Positions 63,835 through 64,000 of a DNA stretch of 64,000 nt are shown here, piece after piece (the first letter of the stretch is position 1; every line of letters begins with the position of its first letter). Under the pieces are notes generated by a model. The model was not told the DNA's origin, did no database searches, and saw only the letters and a list, made by a program, of their open reading frames with translations. This stretch comes from Modicisalibacter tunisiensis. GTDB taxonomy: Bacteria; Pseudomonadota; Gammaproteobacteria; Pseudomonadales; Halomonadaceae. A program made the position numbers and the translations under genes. Location: NCBI RefSeq assembly GCF_020148005.1, contig NZ_JAGXFD010000002.1:186001-250000 (forward strand), read 5' to 3'.

Positions 63835-64000
63835 TCGTTTCGGGACGCCTCCCCGCCCTCGTTATTTGGGGACGGATTGGCACCGGTCCGGGGGGCACTT
63901 CCCGCCATGGCGGAGAAGCCCTTGAGCAGGTCCATGGGCATGGGAAAGATGACCGTCGAGGTATTCTTGCCGCTCATGTCGCTCATCGTCTGCAGGTAGC
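63819..64000 (-). CDS. Slipin (SPFH/band 7 family), C-terminal part only
   Basis: The last 59 codons of a gene that runs off the right edge. YLQTMSDMSGKNTSTVIFPM then PMDLLKGF is the closing segment of bacterial stomatin-like slipins (usual form TLxEIAxxxxSTIVFPLPxDL), followed by a low-complexity polar tail. Slipins are membrane-associated and usually paired with an NfeD protein, which would lie outside this window. The stop codon is in the loop of the gabT terminator hairpin. Confidence 0.75.
   Translation of the reverse strand, partial: YLQTMSDMSGKNTSTVIFPMPMDLLKGFSAMAGSAPRTGANPSPNNEGGEASRNDDATR

Overview
The window is GC-rich, densely coded DNA from a free-living gammaproteobacterium. 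The gene content best fits Halomonadaceae (Halomonas or a relative): HexR-controlled zwf-pgl-eda for the Entner-Doudoroff route, an Anr/Fnr regulator beside copper-delivery proteins, a tripartite tricarboxylate transporter, an UspA-SulP pair, an aryl polyene pigment cluster and a CsiD/LhgO glutarate module. The genus is an inference from gene content; no rRNA or tRNA lies in the window to confirm it. No CRISPR array, prophage, transposase or integrase was seen.

Layout. 0-9.4 kb: glutathione-independent formaldehyde dehydrogenase, a thiamine-binding MTH1187-type protein, cyclopropane fatty acid synthase and a SlyA/MarR-type regulator that share a palindromic operator, truncated haemoglobin, an alpha/beta hydrolase, a DUF99 protein, RecQ, YjdM and a LysR regulator. 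9.5-15.3 kb: a probable carboxylate uptake operon (PrpF/GalD-like isomerase, periplasmic binder, TctA-TctB fusion permease, AbrB-family membrane protein) facing the LysR gene. 15.3-24 kb: c-di-GMP and two-component signalling (Hpt-REC-REC-GGDEF; a GAF-GAF histidine kinase overlapping a REC-GGDEF*-EAL protein), with a metallothionein, a PhoH-type PIN-ATPase and small proteins between. 24-28 kb: eda-pgl-zwf and divergent hexR. 28-31.1 kb: a phosphonate/selenate-type ABC importer with a double-length fused permease. 31.2-34.9 kb: PCu(A)C and SCO proteins, an anr gene with an apparent -1 frameshift, and mntP behind a yybP-ykoY manganese riboswitch.

35.0-49.4 kb is the most distinctive region: 15 tightly overlapping same-strand genes forming an aryl polyene (APE, xanthomonadin/flexirubin-like) cluster. 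An aromatic ammonia-lyase would supply an aryl-acrylate starter. An AMP-ligase/dehydratase fusion would activate it onto one ACP. KS, CLF, KR and DH would extend the polyene. Acyltransferases and a glycosyltransferase would build the lipid anchor, and LolA, MMPL and lipoprotein components would export it. The cluster also has a flavoprotein with halogenase hallmarks, and it lacks several genes usual in APE clusters.

49.5-54.4 kb: a coiled-coil membrane protein, a 137-bp palindromic intergenic repeat, RidA, a tandem universal stress protein, a SulP transporter and an EamA exporter. 54.4-63.8 kb: a catabolic island with csiR/csiD/lhgO (glutarate to 2-oxoglutarate through L-2-hydroxyglutarate) beside a MocR regulator, an APC permease, a GabD-like dehydrogenase and a GabT-like transaminase. 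Together they could take 5-aminovalerate (from lysine) or GABA into the TCA cycle. The right edge cuts a slipin (SPFH) gene. Truncated genes seen in passing are a GGDEF tail at 3.3-3.5 kb and the first 41 codons of an isochorismatase-family gene at 14.0-14.2 kb.
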